In this document: one piece after another, positions 1 through 8,102 of the stretch
How positions within the stretch are numbered: the stretch's first letter is position 1
Layout: each line of letters begins with the position of its first letter
Origin: Martinezella lusitana
GTDB lineage: Bacteria; Pseudomonadota; Alphaproteobacteria; Rhizobiales; Rhizobiaceae
DNA: 64,000 nucleotides
Direction of reading: 5' to 3'
Assembly: GCF_014207095.1 (NCBI RefSeq)
Contig: NZ_JACHBG010000017.1
Span: 1-64,000 of the forward strand
Translations under genes and position numbers: made by a program
The notes under the pieces: model-generated
Database searches by the model: none
What the model saw: only the letters and a program-made list of their open reading frames with translations
What the model was told of the DNA's origin: nothing

Positions 1-18
1 GGCGGTCACGCCTACTAA
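1..18 (+). CDS. cydB: 3' end of cydB, cytochrome bd oxidase subunit II (partial)
   Basis: The first 18 bases read as five codons (GGHAY) and a TAA stop, 18 bases before the cydX start. Only this tail is inside the window. The identification rests on the neighbouring cydX, which in proteobacteria follows cydB directly; the tail alone would not identify it. Confidence 0.55.
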   Translation, partial: GGHAY

Positions 19-36
19 CCTTCAAGGAGACTTCGC

Positions 37-162
37 ATGTGGTATTTCGCCTGGCTCCTCGGCCTCCCTCTCGCCGCCGCTTTCGCCGTCCTCAACGCCA
101 TGTGGTATGAGCTCATGGATGATCAGGCCAAGCAGAAGGCTGGCCGCAACCAAGGGAAATAA
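37..162 (+). CDS. cydX: CydX, small subunit of cytochrome bd ubiquinol oxidase
   Basis: A 41-residue protein beginning MWYFAWLLGLPLA, with one transmembrane helix (about residues 4-24) followed by a short charged tail (YELMDDQAKQK). The N-terminal MWYFxWxLG pattern is the hallmark of the CydX family, which stabilises the haem sites of the CydAB quinol oxidase in the inner membrane. The ribosome-binding site AAGGAGA lies 7 bases before the ATG, and the gene follows the presumed cydB stop by 18 bases, so it is the last gene of a cydAB operon that starts outside the window. A hairpin follows it. Too short for usual gene finders, but family and context agree. Confidence 0.9.
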   Translation: MWYFAWLLGLPLAAAFAVLNAMWYELMDDQAKQKAGRNQGK

Positions 163-190
163 GCCCGGGGAGCTATCGCTCCCGGGAAAG

Positions 191-226
191 CGGCAGGCCG
201 GCTTCGACGGGCCTGCCGTCTTGGTT
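191..226 (+). terminator. Rho-independent terminator of the cyd operon
   Basis: Nine-base stem CGGCAGGCC/GGCCTGCCG (191-199 with 210-218), loop of about 10 bases, followed by TCTTGGTT. A second imperfect hairpin (CCCGGGGAGC/GCTCCCGGG, 164-184) lies just before it. Both sit directly after cydX. Confidence 0.6.
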
Positions 227-421
227 CAGAAATTTCGCTCAAGGGAGATCAATTCTCCATTCATTCCAATCAATCTTGCCGGCCGCCGCATTTGTTTGGG
301 ATGAGGCCGCCCGCTTGCCCGAGCGCATGCGGTGTTTTTCTATGACTTGAATGGCGCGCAACAATATACCATCAATGTCGGTCAGATCTCATTCCTGACG
401 ATCCCGACGCGGAGCATTGAC

Positions 422-1825
422 ATGAAGAACTGGCACCCCGATCTCAGCCGCTCCCCGAACCCGCGTTATATCGCCATCGCCGATCTGATCGAGATGGATT
501 TGCGCAGTGGGGTTCTGGCCCCGGGCGATAGGTTGCCGCCGCAGCGGGAACTGGCCAAGCGCCTGAACATCGATTTCACGACGGTCGCGCGCGGCTATGT
601 CGAGGCGCAGAAGCGCGGATTGGTCGGCTCGCATGTCGGCCGAGGAACCTTCGTGACTGGCGGCCAAACGCAAGAAGGTAAGAGTTTCGTCGCCGATATG
701 GAGCCTGATCCGCGCCGGGTATCCGCGGTCGATTTTTCAATGAACCTGCCGCCCGATCCAACGGACCCCGACCTCATTGCCCGTATGCGTGACGGGATGT
801 CGGCGGTGGCCGCGAATCTCGTTTCCTTGCTGCGCTATCAGGATTTCGGTGGTTCCGCCATGGATAAGGAGGCTGCCGCTGGCTGGCTTGGCCGTCGCGG
901 CCTGATGCCGCCACTTGAGCGGATTTTCATCACACCGGGAGCGCATCCGACGTTGCTTGCGATTTTCGGCCTGATCGCAAAGCCAGGTGATGTGGTGCTT
1001 TCCGAAAATGTCACCTATGCGGGCATGCGTTCGATCGCTGCTCAACTGCGTCTCAATCTTGTCGGTCTGGCGATGGACGAGCGGGGCATTTTGCCGGACG
1101 CTTTTGCCGAGGCCTGTGAAAAGACGCGTCCGAAGGCGCTTTATCTCAATCCGACACTGCAAAATCCACTGACGTTGACCATTCCGGAGGGGCGTCGGCG
1201 GGAAATTGCCGCAGTTGCACGTCGATATCAGGTGCCCATCGTGGAGGACGATGCCTATGGATTTATCCCTTCGCATGGCCCGCAGCCGATAGCGGCGATA
1301 GCGCCGGATCTGACCTGGCATATTGGCGGCCTTGCCAAATGTATCGGAGCAGGCCTCCGTCTTGCCTATACTGTCGTGCCGGAGGGCAAGGCAGTCTGGC
1401 CTTTCGTCAGCGCCATGCGGACCGGTAATGTCATGGCATCGCCTATTACCATGGCGCTGGCGACGCGCTGGATTGAAGATGGCACGGCCGATGCTATCCT
1501 GCGTTTCATAAGGACAGAGGCTGCCGTGCGACAGTCGATGGTCGCGAGCGCATTTCCGGCCGGCAGCTATCAGGCCGATCCGATCAGCTTCAACATTTGG
1601 CTGCCGCTGACCGATGGCTGGACCCGATCTACCTTCTCCAACCATGTGCGCAATTCGGGCATTGGAGTCGTGGCAAGCGACGCCTTTACCGTCGAGGGCC
1701 CTGCGCCCGAGGCCGTCCGGGTTTGCCTCGGTGGTTCCATTGGTCGCGACAGGCTGAAAAGTGCTCTGGACTTCATGGCGCATGCGTTAGCAGGCTCACC
1801 GGAAATGGCCGCCTCCGTCTTCTAG
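422..1825 (+). CDS. MocR-type transcription regulator (GntR HTH fused to aminotransferase fold)
   Basis: 467 residues. An N-terminal GntR winged helix (about 10-85, with LPPQRELAKRLNIDFTTVARG) is joined to a class I aminotransferase fold. The PLP-binding lysine is expected at K306 in GGLAKCIGAGLRLAY. MocR proteins (PdxR, GabR, TauR types) are PLP- or amino-compound-responsive regulators that do not catalyse full transamination. The ATG at 422 was chosen because GGAG lies 7 bases upstream and the GntR domain begins right after it; the frame stays open upstream to 332. No divergent partner gene is visible, so the target is unknown. A sequence comparison with PdxR, GabR and EhuR would decide the effector class. 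Confidence 0.85.
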   Translation: MKNWHPDLSRSPNPRYIAIADLIEMDLRSGVLAPGDRLPPQRELAKRLNIDFTTVARGYVEAQKRGLVGSHVGRGTFVTGGQTQEGKSFVADMEPDPRRVSAVDFSMNLPPDPTDPDLIARMRDGMSAVAANLVSLLRYQDFGGSAMDKEAAAGWLGRRGLMPPLERIFITPGAHPTLLAIFGLIAKPGDVVLSENVTYAGMRSIAAQLRLNLVGLAMDERGILPDAFAEACEKTRPKALYLNPTLQNPLTLTIPEGRRREIAAVARRYQVPIVEDDAYGFIPSHGPQPIAAIAPDLTWHIGGLAKCIGAGLRLAYTVVPEGKAVWPFVSAMRTGNVMASPITMALATRWIEDGTADAILRFIRTEAAVRQSMVASAFPAGSYQADPISFNIWLPLTDGWTRSTFSNHVRNSGIGVVASDAFTVEGPAPEAVRVCLGGSIGRDRLKSALDFMAHALAGSPEMAASVF

Positions 1826-2012
1826 GCACTACGACGCGCATTGCTATATTGCGTGCACAATGATCGCATTTTTGCATCGGCTATTTGGCCCTAACTTGCT
1901 GCGTCATTCTGGCGAATGGACTCGCATATTGCTTCTATTGTACCTATATTGAATGCAAGCAATATGACCATTGAATGCATTCTCGATGGTCTCTTTTGAA
2001 AGCGAGAGCGCC

Positions 2013-2417
2013 ATGGATACCGAATATCCCCCATTAAGCCCGTTGCAGACCGGCCTACGCTGCCGTTGCCCGCGATGCGGGCAAGGCCGCATGTTCGATG
2101 GATTTTTGACTTTGCGCAAACAATGCGAAGCATGTGGCCTGGATTATTCCTTTGCCGACCCTGCCGATGGGCCGGCATTCTTCGTCATTTGCTTTGCCTG
2201 CATTCCGAGCGTGCTGCTCGGTGTGTGGCTCGAAGTCGCCTTTTCCGCGCCGATCTGGGTTCACTTCCTGGTGACTGGGCCGTTTATGCTGGCGACCTGC
2301 ATTCCACCGTTGCGGCCGCTCAAAGGCTGGTTGGTTGCGAGCCAATATTTCTACAAGGCCGAGGAAGGCAAGCTCGTCCGCCTGCCGGAAACCGAGACGC
2401 TGCACTCGGCAAACTAA
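2013..2417 (+). CDS. DUF983 family small membrane protein
   Basis: 134 residues from the ATG at 2013, preceded by GCGAGAGC; upstream in-frame ATGs at 1971 and 1986 are possible starts. The N-terminal part carries two CxxC-type pairs (CRCPRCGQG and CEACGL, about residues 16-45), as in DUF983, probably a zinc ribbon. Two transmembrane helices follow (about 55-100), including the typical PLRPLKGW segment. DUF983 proteins are widespread in alphaproteobacteria, often near cytochrome oxidase genes; no function is established. Here it stands alone between a MocR regulator and a 35-residue membrane peptide. Confidence 0.8.
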   Translation: MDTEYPPLSPLQTGLRCRCPRCGQGRMFDGFLTLRKQCEACGLDYSFADPADGPAFFVICFACIPSVLLGVWLEVAFSAPIWVHFLVTGPFMLATCIPPLRPLKGWLVASQYFYKAEEGKLVRLPETETLHSAN

Positions 2418-2616
2418 TGCTGTGGGGGCATCTTTAATTGATGGTGGCAGCAGCAAGACGGATGATGGCACCACTCATGCCCTGTGGATGCGAGCCTTAT
2501 GATCGAAGTTAGATTGGACGATGGTCTGAACAAAAAATGAAGCTGCCGAAGCGGCGGTTTCGAGGTGGTGCACCTCACAATAGATAGCCCCGAGTAATAG
2601 TCTGGAAATATTCAAA

Positions 2617-2724
2617 ATGGTGGATTGGTTCCCTATAGTCTTCATCGTGTTCAAGGTTCTCGTGCTAGGCACGGGTATGTACTTCGCCATCAAGTGGCAT
2701 CACGATCAGGCGAAGAAGAAATAA
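2617..2724 (+). CDS. 35-residue single-pass membrane peptide
   Basis: ATG at 2617 to TAA at 2722-2724, protein MVDWFPIVFIVFKVLVLG followed by a short GTGMYFAIKWHHD stretch and a lysine-rich end (QAKKK). One hydrophobic helix (about residues 4-25) and a basic tail give the look of a real small membrane protein of the CydX/KdpF/CcoS size class. A weak GGA lies about 10 bases before the ATG. No family was recognised. The composition (aromatic, aliphatic, positive-inside tail) and the double stop TAATAA support coding, but only conservation in related genomes can confirm it. Confidence 0.55.
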   Translation: MVDWFPIVFIVFKVLVLGTGMYFAIKWHHDQAKKK

Positions 2725-3021
2725 TAAAACAGCGGACCGTCATAGACGGCACGCCGGCCGTAGGTCGTTGTCGGCCCTATACAGAACTCTTTGCGCTTAG
2801 CACCGGATATCAACGCTTCGGCATCGCGGTGCCTATCTCGCACTGCACATTCGACCAAATAGACCGCCATTCTTGTCAAAAAAGTATCGGCTAAGCGTAT
2901 AAGGCGTAGTAGCGGCAGGTTGCCGCACGGCGTAGATTTGACCTCATGGAAGACGTTATGGCCTCTGGGAGGAGGCGCCGCAGTCCTGGTGGCGTGCGGA
3001 CGGACGAAAGGAGGCTGGCTG

Positions 3022-3906
3022 ATGAACCCTGATTTGGAAGTGGTCGCGATCGGCAGCGGCGAGTCCTTCAAGGCCTGGGAGCACGGCTATCCCTACCGTA
3101 CGGTTCGTTGGCATTTTCATCCCGAGTACGAGATCCACCATGTTGTCGCGACCACGGGGCAATATTTCGTCGGCGACTTTATCGGTGAATTCGAGCCGGG
3201 CAATCTGGTCCTGACAGGCCCCAACCTGCCGCATAACTGGGTGAGTGATGTGCCGGCGGGCGTGACGCTTCCCCTGCGTTGCCGCGTTCTGCAATTCTCC
3301 GAATTTTTCCTGGCTGAGGCGAGCCGTGCATTTCCGGAGCTGTCTGCCTGCGCGCCCATGTTGGAAACGAGCCGCCGGGGCGCACTCTTCACGCCTGAAA
3401 CCGCTGCTATCGTTGGTCCCATCCTTGGTGAGCTTGTCGAGGCGACAGGTATTCGCCGCATAGAACGCTTCATGAGTGTTCTCAATGCAATGAGCAATGC
3501 CCAGGGAACGCGTACGCTTGCGAGCGCCGGCTATCAGCCCGATCCGTCTGGTTTCATGTCGGCGGGCGTCAATCAGGCGCTGGCTTACATCAATACGCAC
3601 CTGACGGAGCCCTTCAGTGAAGGAGATCTTGCCGAGTTGACCGGCCAGAGCGCGAGTGCCTTTTCCCGCAGCTTTCGCCGCCATACCGGCATGGCGCTGG
3701 TGCAATATGTCAACCGGCTGCGTATCAACTTCGCCTGTCATCTGTTGATGAGCAAGACGGAGATGACGATCACCGACATCTGCTTTGCGGCAGGCTTCAA
3801 CAATATCTCGAACTTCAATCGGCGTTTTCTGGATCAGAAGGGCATGGCGCCCTCGCGCTTCAGATCGCTATTGGCACAGCACGCACGCGCGGTGGAGGCC
3901 GCCTAA
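3022..3906 (+). CDS. AraC family regulator of the adjoining ribitol operon
   Basis: 294 residues. An N-terminal cupin sensor domain (about 10-130, WHFHPEYEIHHV, NLPHNWVSD) precedes a C-terminal AraC double helix-turn-helix (about 190-290, including ITDICFAAGFNNISNFNRRF). The ATG at 3022 was chosen for the strong AAAGGAGG 8 bases upstream; the frame is open further to 2920. It lies 200 bases upstream of the binding-protein gene on the same strand, which suggests it activates that pentitol operon in response to ribitol or a derivative. This regulatory role is inferred from position. Confidence 0.85.
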   Translation: MNPDLEVVAIGSGESFKAWEHGYPYRTVRWHFHPEYEIHHVVATTGQYFVGDFIGEFEPGNLVLTGPNLPHNWVSDVPAGVTLPLRCRVLQFSEFFLAEASRAFPELSACAPMLETSRRGALFTPETAAIVGPILGELVEATGIRRIERFMSVLNAMSNAQGTRTLASAGYQPDPSGFMSAGVNQALAYINTHLTEPFSEGDLAELTGQSASAFSRSFRRHTGMALVQYVNRLRINFACHLLMSKTEMTITDICFAAGFNNISNFNRRFLDQKGMAPSRFRSLLAQHARAVEAA

Positions 3907-3936
3907 AAAGGGAGGAACGGGAGGACTCAGCATTCA

Positions 3937-3987
3937 GGACAAGCGAACGGGCCGGCATCTCTGCCGCCTGAAGGAGAAGGCTTGTCC
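3937..3987 (+). repeat. Separated 8-bp inverted repeat upstream of the ribitol ABC operon
   Basis: GGACAAGC at 3937-3944 is repeated inverted as GCTTGTCC at 3980-3987, in the 200-base leader between the AraC gene and the binding-protein gene. It could be an RNA hairpin or an operator. Nothing proves a regulator binds it. Confidence 0.3.
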
Positions 3988-4107
3988 AAAATTTACCGCC
4001 GCGTCGATCAGGTCACCGGTCGCGGGCGAGCATCAAGCAAGAGCATCGCGTGCTGACCGCCGTGATGACTGAGGGAAACCACTACCATGTGGAACGGAGA
4101 AATTCCA

Positions 4108-5193
4108 ATGAACCATTTCGCACTCAAAATCGCCGGCGCCGTCGCGCTTGCAATAGGTCTTATGACCGGCACATCTGCCTTCGCGCAATCCGCCAAGGTC
4201 ACGGACGCGACCGTCGCCTTCCTGATGCCCGACCAGAGTTCCACGCGCTATGAAGAGCATGATTTCCCCGGCTTCCAGGCCGAGATGAAGAAGCTCTGCA
4301 CCGGCTGCAAGGTCATCTATCAGAACGCCAATGGCGATGCCTCGCGCCAACAGCAGCAGTTCAATTCGGCGATCTCACAGGGCGCGAAAGCGATCGTGCT
4401 CGACCCCGTGGATTCGACGGCCGCCGCTTCGCTGGTCAAGCTGGCGCAAAGCCAGGGCGTGAAGGTCATCGCCTATGACCGCCCGATTCCGTCGGCCGCC
4501 GCAGACTACTATGTCTCCTTCAACAATGAAGAGATCGGGAAGATGATCGCCAAGTCGCTGGTCGATCACCTCAAAGCCAAGGGCGTAAAGGCAGGAGATG
4601 GCGGCCTTCTCGAAATCAACGGTTCGCCGACTGACGCAGCCGCCGGCCTGATCAAGAAGGGCATCCATGCCGGTCTCGCCGATGGCGGTTATCCGGTGCT
4701 TGCAGAGTTCGATACGCCGGAATGGGCGCCGCCGAAGGCGCAGCAATGGGCAAGCGGCCAGATCACCCGCTTCGGCAAGAAGATCCTCGGTGTCGTTGCC
4801 GCCAATGACGGCACGGGCGGCGCGGCTGTTGCGGCCTTCAAGGCTGCAGGCTTCGATCCGGTTCCGCCGGTGACGGGCAACGATGCCACGATCGCCGGCC
4901 TGCAGCTCATCATTTCCGGCGACCAGTACAACACCATCTCCAAGCCGAGCGAGATCGTGGCCGCCGCCGCCGCCAATGTCGCGATCGAATTGCTCTCCGG
5001 CTCGGCACCGAAGGCGGACACGAAGCTTTTTGATACGGCGACCAAGCTGTTCACGCCGGCTCTGGTCACCTCGGAAAATCTCAAGGCCGAAATCATCGAA
5101 AAGGCCGTCAACGGCAAGCCGATCCAGACGCCGGCACAGCTCTGCATGGATCGCTACGCCGATGGCTGCAAGAAGCTTGGTATCGGCAGCTGA
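4108..5193 (+). CDS. Periplasmic sugar/pentitol-binding protein of ABC importer (CUT2 type)
   Basis: 361 residues with a Sec signal peptide (cleavage after about residue 27, TSAFAQS). The remainder is a type I periplasmic binding fold of the ribose/xylose-binding family (AFLMPDQSSTRYEEHDFPGF, AIVLDPVDSTAA, VVAANDGTGGAAVAAF), closest in look to XylF-like proteins. ATG at 4108 follows GGAACGGAGA. The downstream ATPase, permease, ribitol dehydrogenase and kinase suggest that the ligand is ribitol or a similar pentitol; the sequence alone does not fix the ligand. Expressed with the downstream genes after an 86-base gap. Confidence 0.88.
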   Translation: MNHFALKIAGAVALAIGLMTGTSAFAQSAKVTDATVAFLMPDQSSTRYEEHDFPGFQAEMKKLCTGCKVIYQNANGDASRQQQQFNSAISQGAKAIVLDPVDSTAAASLVKLAQSQGVKVIAYDRPIPSAAADYYVSFNNEEIGKMIAKSLVDHLKAKGVKAGDGGLLEINGSPTDAAAGLIKKGIHAGLADGGYPVLAEFDTPEWAPPKAQQWASGQITRFGKKILGVVAANDGTGGAAVAAFKAAGFDPVPPVTGNDATIAGLQLIISGDQYNTISKPSEIVAAAAANVAIELLSGSAPKADTKLFDTATKLFTPALVTSENLKAEIIEKAVNGKPIQTPAQLCMDRYADGCKKLGIGS

Positions 5194-5279
5194 GAGCTGC
5201 TTCCTCCCAGTCTCCGGTCGCTTCGGCGGCCGGAGACGAACGCAATCGATAGCATTTCAACCCGAGAAGGTGGCTGGTC

Positions 5280-6101
5280 ATGAGTGACGCTTCCGATCAT
5301 AGAACCCCATCTGGCGAGCTTGTGCTCAGCCTCAAAGGGGTCTCCAAGCACTTCGGCGCCGTCTCGGCACTGACGGATATCAACCTCGATGTACATGCCG
5401 GCGAAGTCGTGGCGCTCGTCGGTGACAATGGCGCGGGCAAATCGACGCTCGTCAAGGTTCTGGCCGGCGTCCACCAGCCGAGTTCAGGCACCATCACGTT
5501 TCGCGGCAAACAAGTGACGCTCAGCGATCCCGCTACCGCACTTGATCTCGGCATCGCCACCGTCTTTCAAGACCTGGCGCTTTGCGAGAACCTCGATGTC
5601 GTTGCGAACATCTTTCTCGGCCGCGAAATGAGCCCGTTGAAGCTCGATGAAACGGCGATGGAGGTTCGCGCCTGGACGCTGCTCAATGAGCTGGCGGCGC
5701 GTATCCCGAGCGTGCGTATCCCGATCGCTTCGCTTTCGGGCGGCCAGCGGCAGACGGTGGCGATCGCCCGCTCGCTGCTGCTCGAGCCGAAACTCATCAT
5801 GCTCGACGAGCCGACCGCCGCCCTTGGCGTGGCACAGACAGCCGAGGTGTTGAACCTCATCGAGCGCGTCCGCGACAAGGGTCTCGGCGTCATCATGATC
5901 AGCCACAACATGGAGGATGTCCGCGCCGTCGCCGACCGCATCGTTGTCCTGCGCCTCGGCCGCAACAATGGTGTCTTTTATCCAGACACCTCGAACCAGG
6001 AACTCGTCAGCGCCATCACGGGTGCGGCGGAGAATTCCGTGTCGCGACGCGCCGTGCGCCGTCAGGCCCAACAGGAACAGAGGGAAGGGGGCCAGCGATG
6101 A
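5280..6101 (+). CDS. Sugar ABC transporter ATP-binding protein, single-cassette (FrcA-like)
   Basis: 273 residues with one nucleotide-binding domain: Walker A GDNGAGKST at 48-56, signature LSGGQRQ at 152-158, Walker B LIMLDEPTAA with D176-E177, and a switch His in MISHNMED. Most CUT2 importers (RbsA, XylG) have two fused cassettes of about 500 residues; this one has a single cassette, as in the rhizobial fructose system FrcA, and would act as a homodimer. The stop overlaps the permease start by 4 bases (ATGA), which implies translational coupling. Confidence 0.9.
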   Translation: MSDASDHRTPSGELVLSLKGVSKHFGAVSALTDINLDVHAGEVVALVGDNGAGKSTLVKVLAGVHQPSSGTITFRGKQVTLSDPATALDLGIATVFQDLALCENLDVVANIFLGREMSPLKLDETAMEVRAWTLLNELAARIPSVRIPIASLSGGQRQTVAIARSLLLEPKLIMLDEPTAALGVAQTAEVLNLIERVRDKGLGVIMISHNMEDVRAVADRIVVLRLGRNNGVFYPDTSNQELVSAITGAAENSVSRRAVRRQAQQEQREGGQR

Positions 6102-7348
6102 GCCAGGACAGCAAGCAATCGGCCGTGCTGCTCGACCGCAGCGACATTCGGGTCAATCATGAAACCGGGCTCGTGGCCACCATTCGCTCGTCTATCGACA
6201 AGGTTCGTTCCGGTGATCTTGGCTCGCTGCCTGTCGTCGTCGGCCTTGTCATCATCTGGACGGTGTTCGGTACGCTGAACCCGACATTCCTCTCCAGCAA
6301 TAATCTTGCGAACCTGCTGTTCGACGCCTCGACCGTCGGCATCATCTCGCTCGGCATCGTCTGCGTACTGATGGTCGGCGAGATCGACCTTTCCGTGGGG
6401 TCCATCAGCGGCTTCGCCTCGGCCATGGTCGGCATGCTCTGGGTAAACGAGGGCTGGCCGGTGGCCTTGGCGATCCTCGCGGCACTCGTCGTCGGGGGCG
6501 TGATCGGCGCCATTTATGCGGTGCTGTTCAACCGGCTGGGCATGCCGAGCTTCGTTGCTACGTTGGCCGGGCTTCTTGCCGTGCTCGGCATGCAGCTTTA
6601 TCTGCTCGGCGCAACCGGCTCGATCAATCTGCCCTATGGCTCGGCCATCGTGAACTTCGGTCAGCTCCTCGTCATCCCCCGTCCGCTTGCCTATGTTTTC
6701 GCGCTCATTCCGGGTGCCGTCATGCTGGCGACCGGTTGGCGCGCGGTCCGGCGGCGCAAACAGGCAAACCTTTCAGCGCCTTCCGTCGGCGGTCTGTTGA
6801 CGAAGGCGTTCGCCATCACCGTGGCTTTGGAATTCGTTGCCTTCTACCTCAACCAAGATCGCGGCATTCCCTGGATGTTCGCCTTATTCGTGGTGCTGGC
6901 CATCGTCATGGATTATGCGCTGACGCGCACGCAATGGGGCCGGTCGATGTCCGCCGTCGGCGGTAATCGTGAGGCTGCGCGCCGGGCCGGCATCAATGTG
7001 CGGCGGATCTATACCAGCGCCTTCGTGCTCTGCGCCATGTTCGCAGCCTTGGGTGGCGTGCTGGCGGCTGCGCGTCTGGCCTCGGCCAGCCAGCAGGCGG
7101 GCACCGGCGATGTCAATCTGAATGCCATTGCAGCAGCCGTCATCGGCGGCACCAGCCTTTTTGGCGGCCGAGGCAGTGCCTATTCGGCCCTGCTCGGCAT
7201 CATCGTCATCCAGTCGATCGCGAGCGGCCTCACAATGCTCGATCTGTCGTCGGCGCTTCGCTACATGATCACAGGCGCAGTTCTTGCCATCGCCGTCATC
7301 GTCGACTCGCTCGCCCGTCGTTCCCGCGCCTCGCATGGGCGCGGCTGA
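6098..7348 (+). CDS. Sugar ABC transporter permease (CUT2, BPD_transp_2)
   Basis: 416 residues with about ten hydrophobic helices and the typical CUT2 stretches GIVCVLMVGEIDLSVGSISG and AAVIGGTSLFGGRGS, which form the coupling region. An N-terminal cytoplasmic extension of about 40 residues precedes the first helix. It overlaps the ATPase gene by 4 bases and is followed 25 bases later by the ribitol dehydrogenase. Together with the binding protein and the single-cassette ATPase it would import a pentitol or pentose across the inner membrane. Confidence 0.9.
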   Translation: MSQDSKQSAVLLDRSDIRVNHETGLVATIRSSIDKVRSGDLGSLPVVVGLVIIWTVFGTLNPTFLSSNNLANLLFDASTVGIISLGIVCVLMVGEIDLSVGSISGFASAMVGMLWVNEGWPVALAILAALVVGGVIGAIYAVLFNRLGMPSFVATLAGLLAVLGMQLYLLGATGSINLPYGSAIVNFGQLLVIPRPLAYVFALIPGAVMLATGWRAVRRRKQANLSAPSVGGLLTKAFAITVALEFVAFYLNQDRGIPWMFALFVVLAIVMDYALTRTQWGRSMSAVGGNREAARRAGINVRRIYTSAFVLCAMFAALGGVLAAARLASASQQAGTGDVNLNAIAAAVIGGTSLFGGRGSAYSALLGIIVIQSIASGLTMLDLSSALRYMITGAVLAIAVIVDSLARRSRASHGRG

Positions 7349-7373
7349 TTTCTTCAAGAAGGTAAGGATTGCT

Positions 7374-8102
7374 ATGAGACAGGATTTTGCCGGCAAGGTC
7401 GCCGCCATCACCGGGGCTGCGTCTGGAATTGGCCTCGAATGCGCCAAATCACTATTGAACGAGGGCGCCAGCGTCGCCCTCGTTGACAGGGCGGAAGACA
7501 GCTTGGAAAGCCTTTGCGCCGAATTGGGGCCGAACGCTCATCCCGTCGTTGTCGATCTTCTGAAGCCCGAGAGCATGGCGACCATGATGCCGCAGATTCT
7601 CGACAAGTTCGGCAAACTCGACATCTTCCACGCCAATGCCGGCGCCTATATCGGCGGCGATGTGGCGGAAGGTGATCCTGATGCCTGGGACAGGATGCTG
7701 GATCTGAATATCAATGCTGCCTTCCGTTCGGTTCGCATGGTGCTGCCGCACATGATCGAGAGGAAGACTGGTGACATCATCATGACGAGCTCGATCGCCG
7801 GCCTGGTGCCAGTGGTCTGGGAGCCGATCTACACAGCCTCCAAGCATGCCGTTCAGGCGTTTACGCATACGGTACGACGTCAGGTCGCCAAGCACGGCAT
7901 CCGCGTTGGCGCCGTGGCGCCGGGGCCGGTGGTGACGGCGCTCATCAGCGACTGGCCGCAGGCGAAGCTGGATGAAGCCATTGCCGCGGGCGGTCTCATG
8001 GAGGCGACGGAAGTGGCGGAAGCGGTGGTCTTCATGCTATCGAGGCCGCGTAACATCGTAATTCGGGATCTGGTGATCCTGCCCTTGAGTACGGATCTCT
8101 GA
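7374..8102 (+). CDS. rbtD: Ribitol 2-dehydrogenase (short-chain dehydrogenase)
   Basis: 242 residues. NAD-binding TGAASGIG at 13-20, active-site S139/S140, Y153 and K157 (YTASK). Long stretches match what I recall of Klebsiella RbtD: KVAAITGAASGIGLECA, LDIFHANAGAYIGG, EGDPDxWDR, LNINAAFR, RVGAVxPGPVVTAL and the C-terminal VILPxSxDL. This is far above general SDR similarity. The enzyme oxidises ribitol to D-ribulose with NAD+. ATG at 7374 follows AAGGTAAGGA; an upstream in-frame start at 7284 would lie inside the permease gene. The stop overlaps the kinase start by one base (TGATG). Confidence 0.87.
   Translation: MRQDFAGKVAAITGAASGIGLECAKSLLNEGASVALVDRAEDSLESLCAELGPNAHPVVVDLLKPESMATMMPQILDKFGKLDIFHANAGAYIGGDVAEGDPDAWDRMLDLNINAAFRSVRMVLPHMIERKTGDIIMTSSIAGLVPVVWEPIYTASKHAVQAFTHTVRRQVAKHGIRVGAVAPGPVVTALISDWPQAKLDEAIAAGGLMEATEVAEAVVFMLSRPRNIVIRDLVILPLSTDL

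Noticed and set aside
737..1783. 348-residue minus-strand frame
   Set aside because: Antisense shadow of the MocR-type gene.
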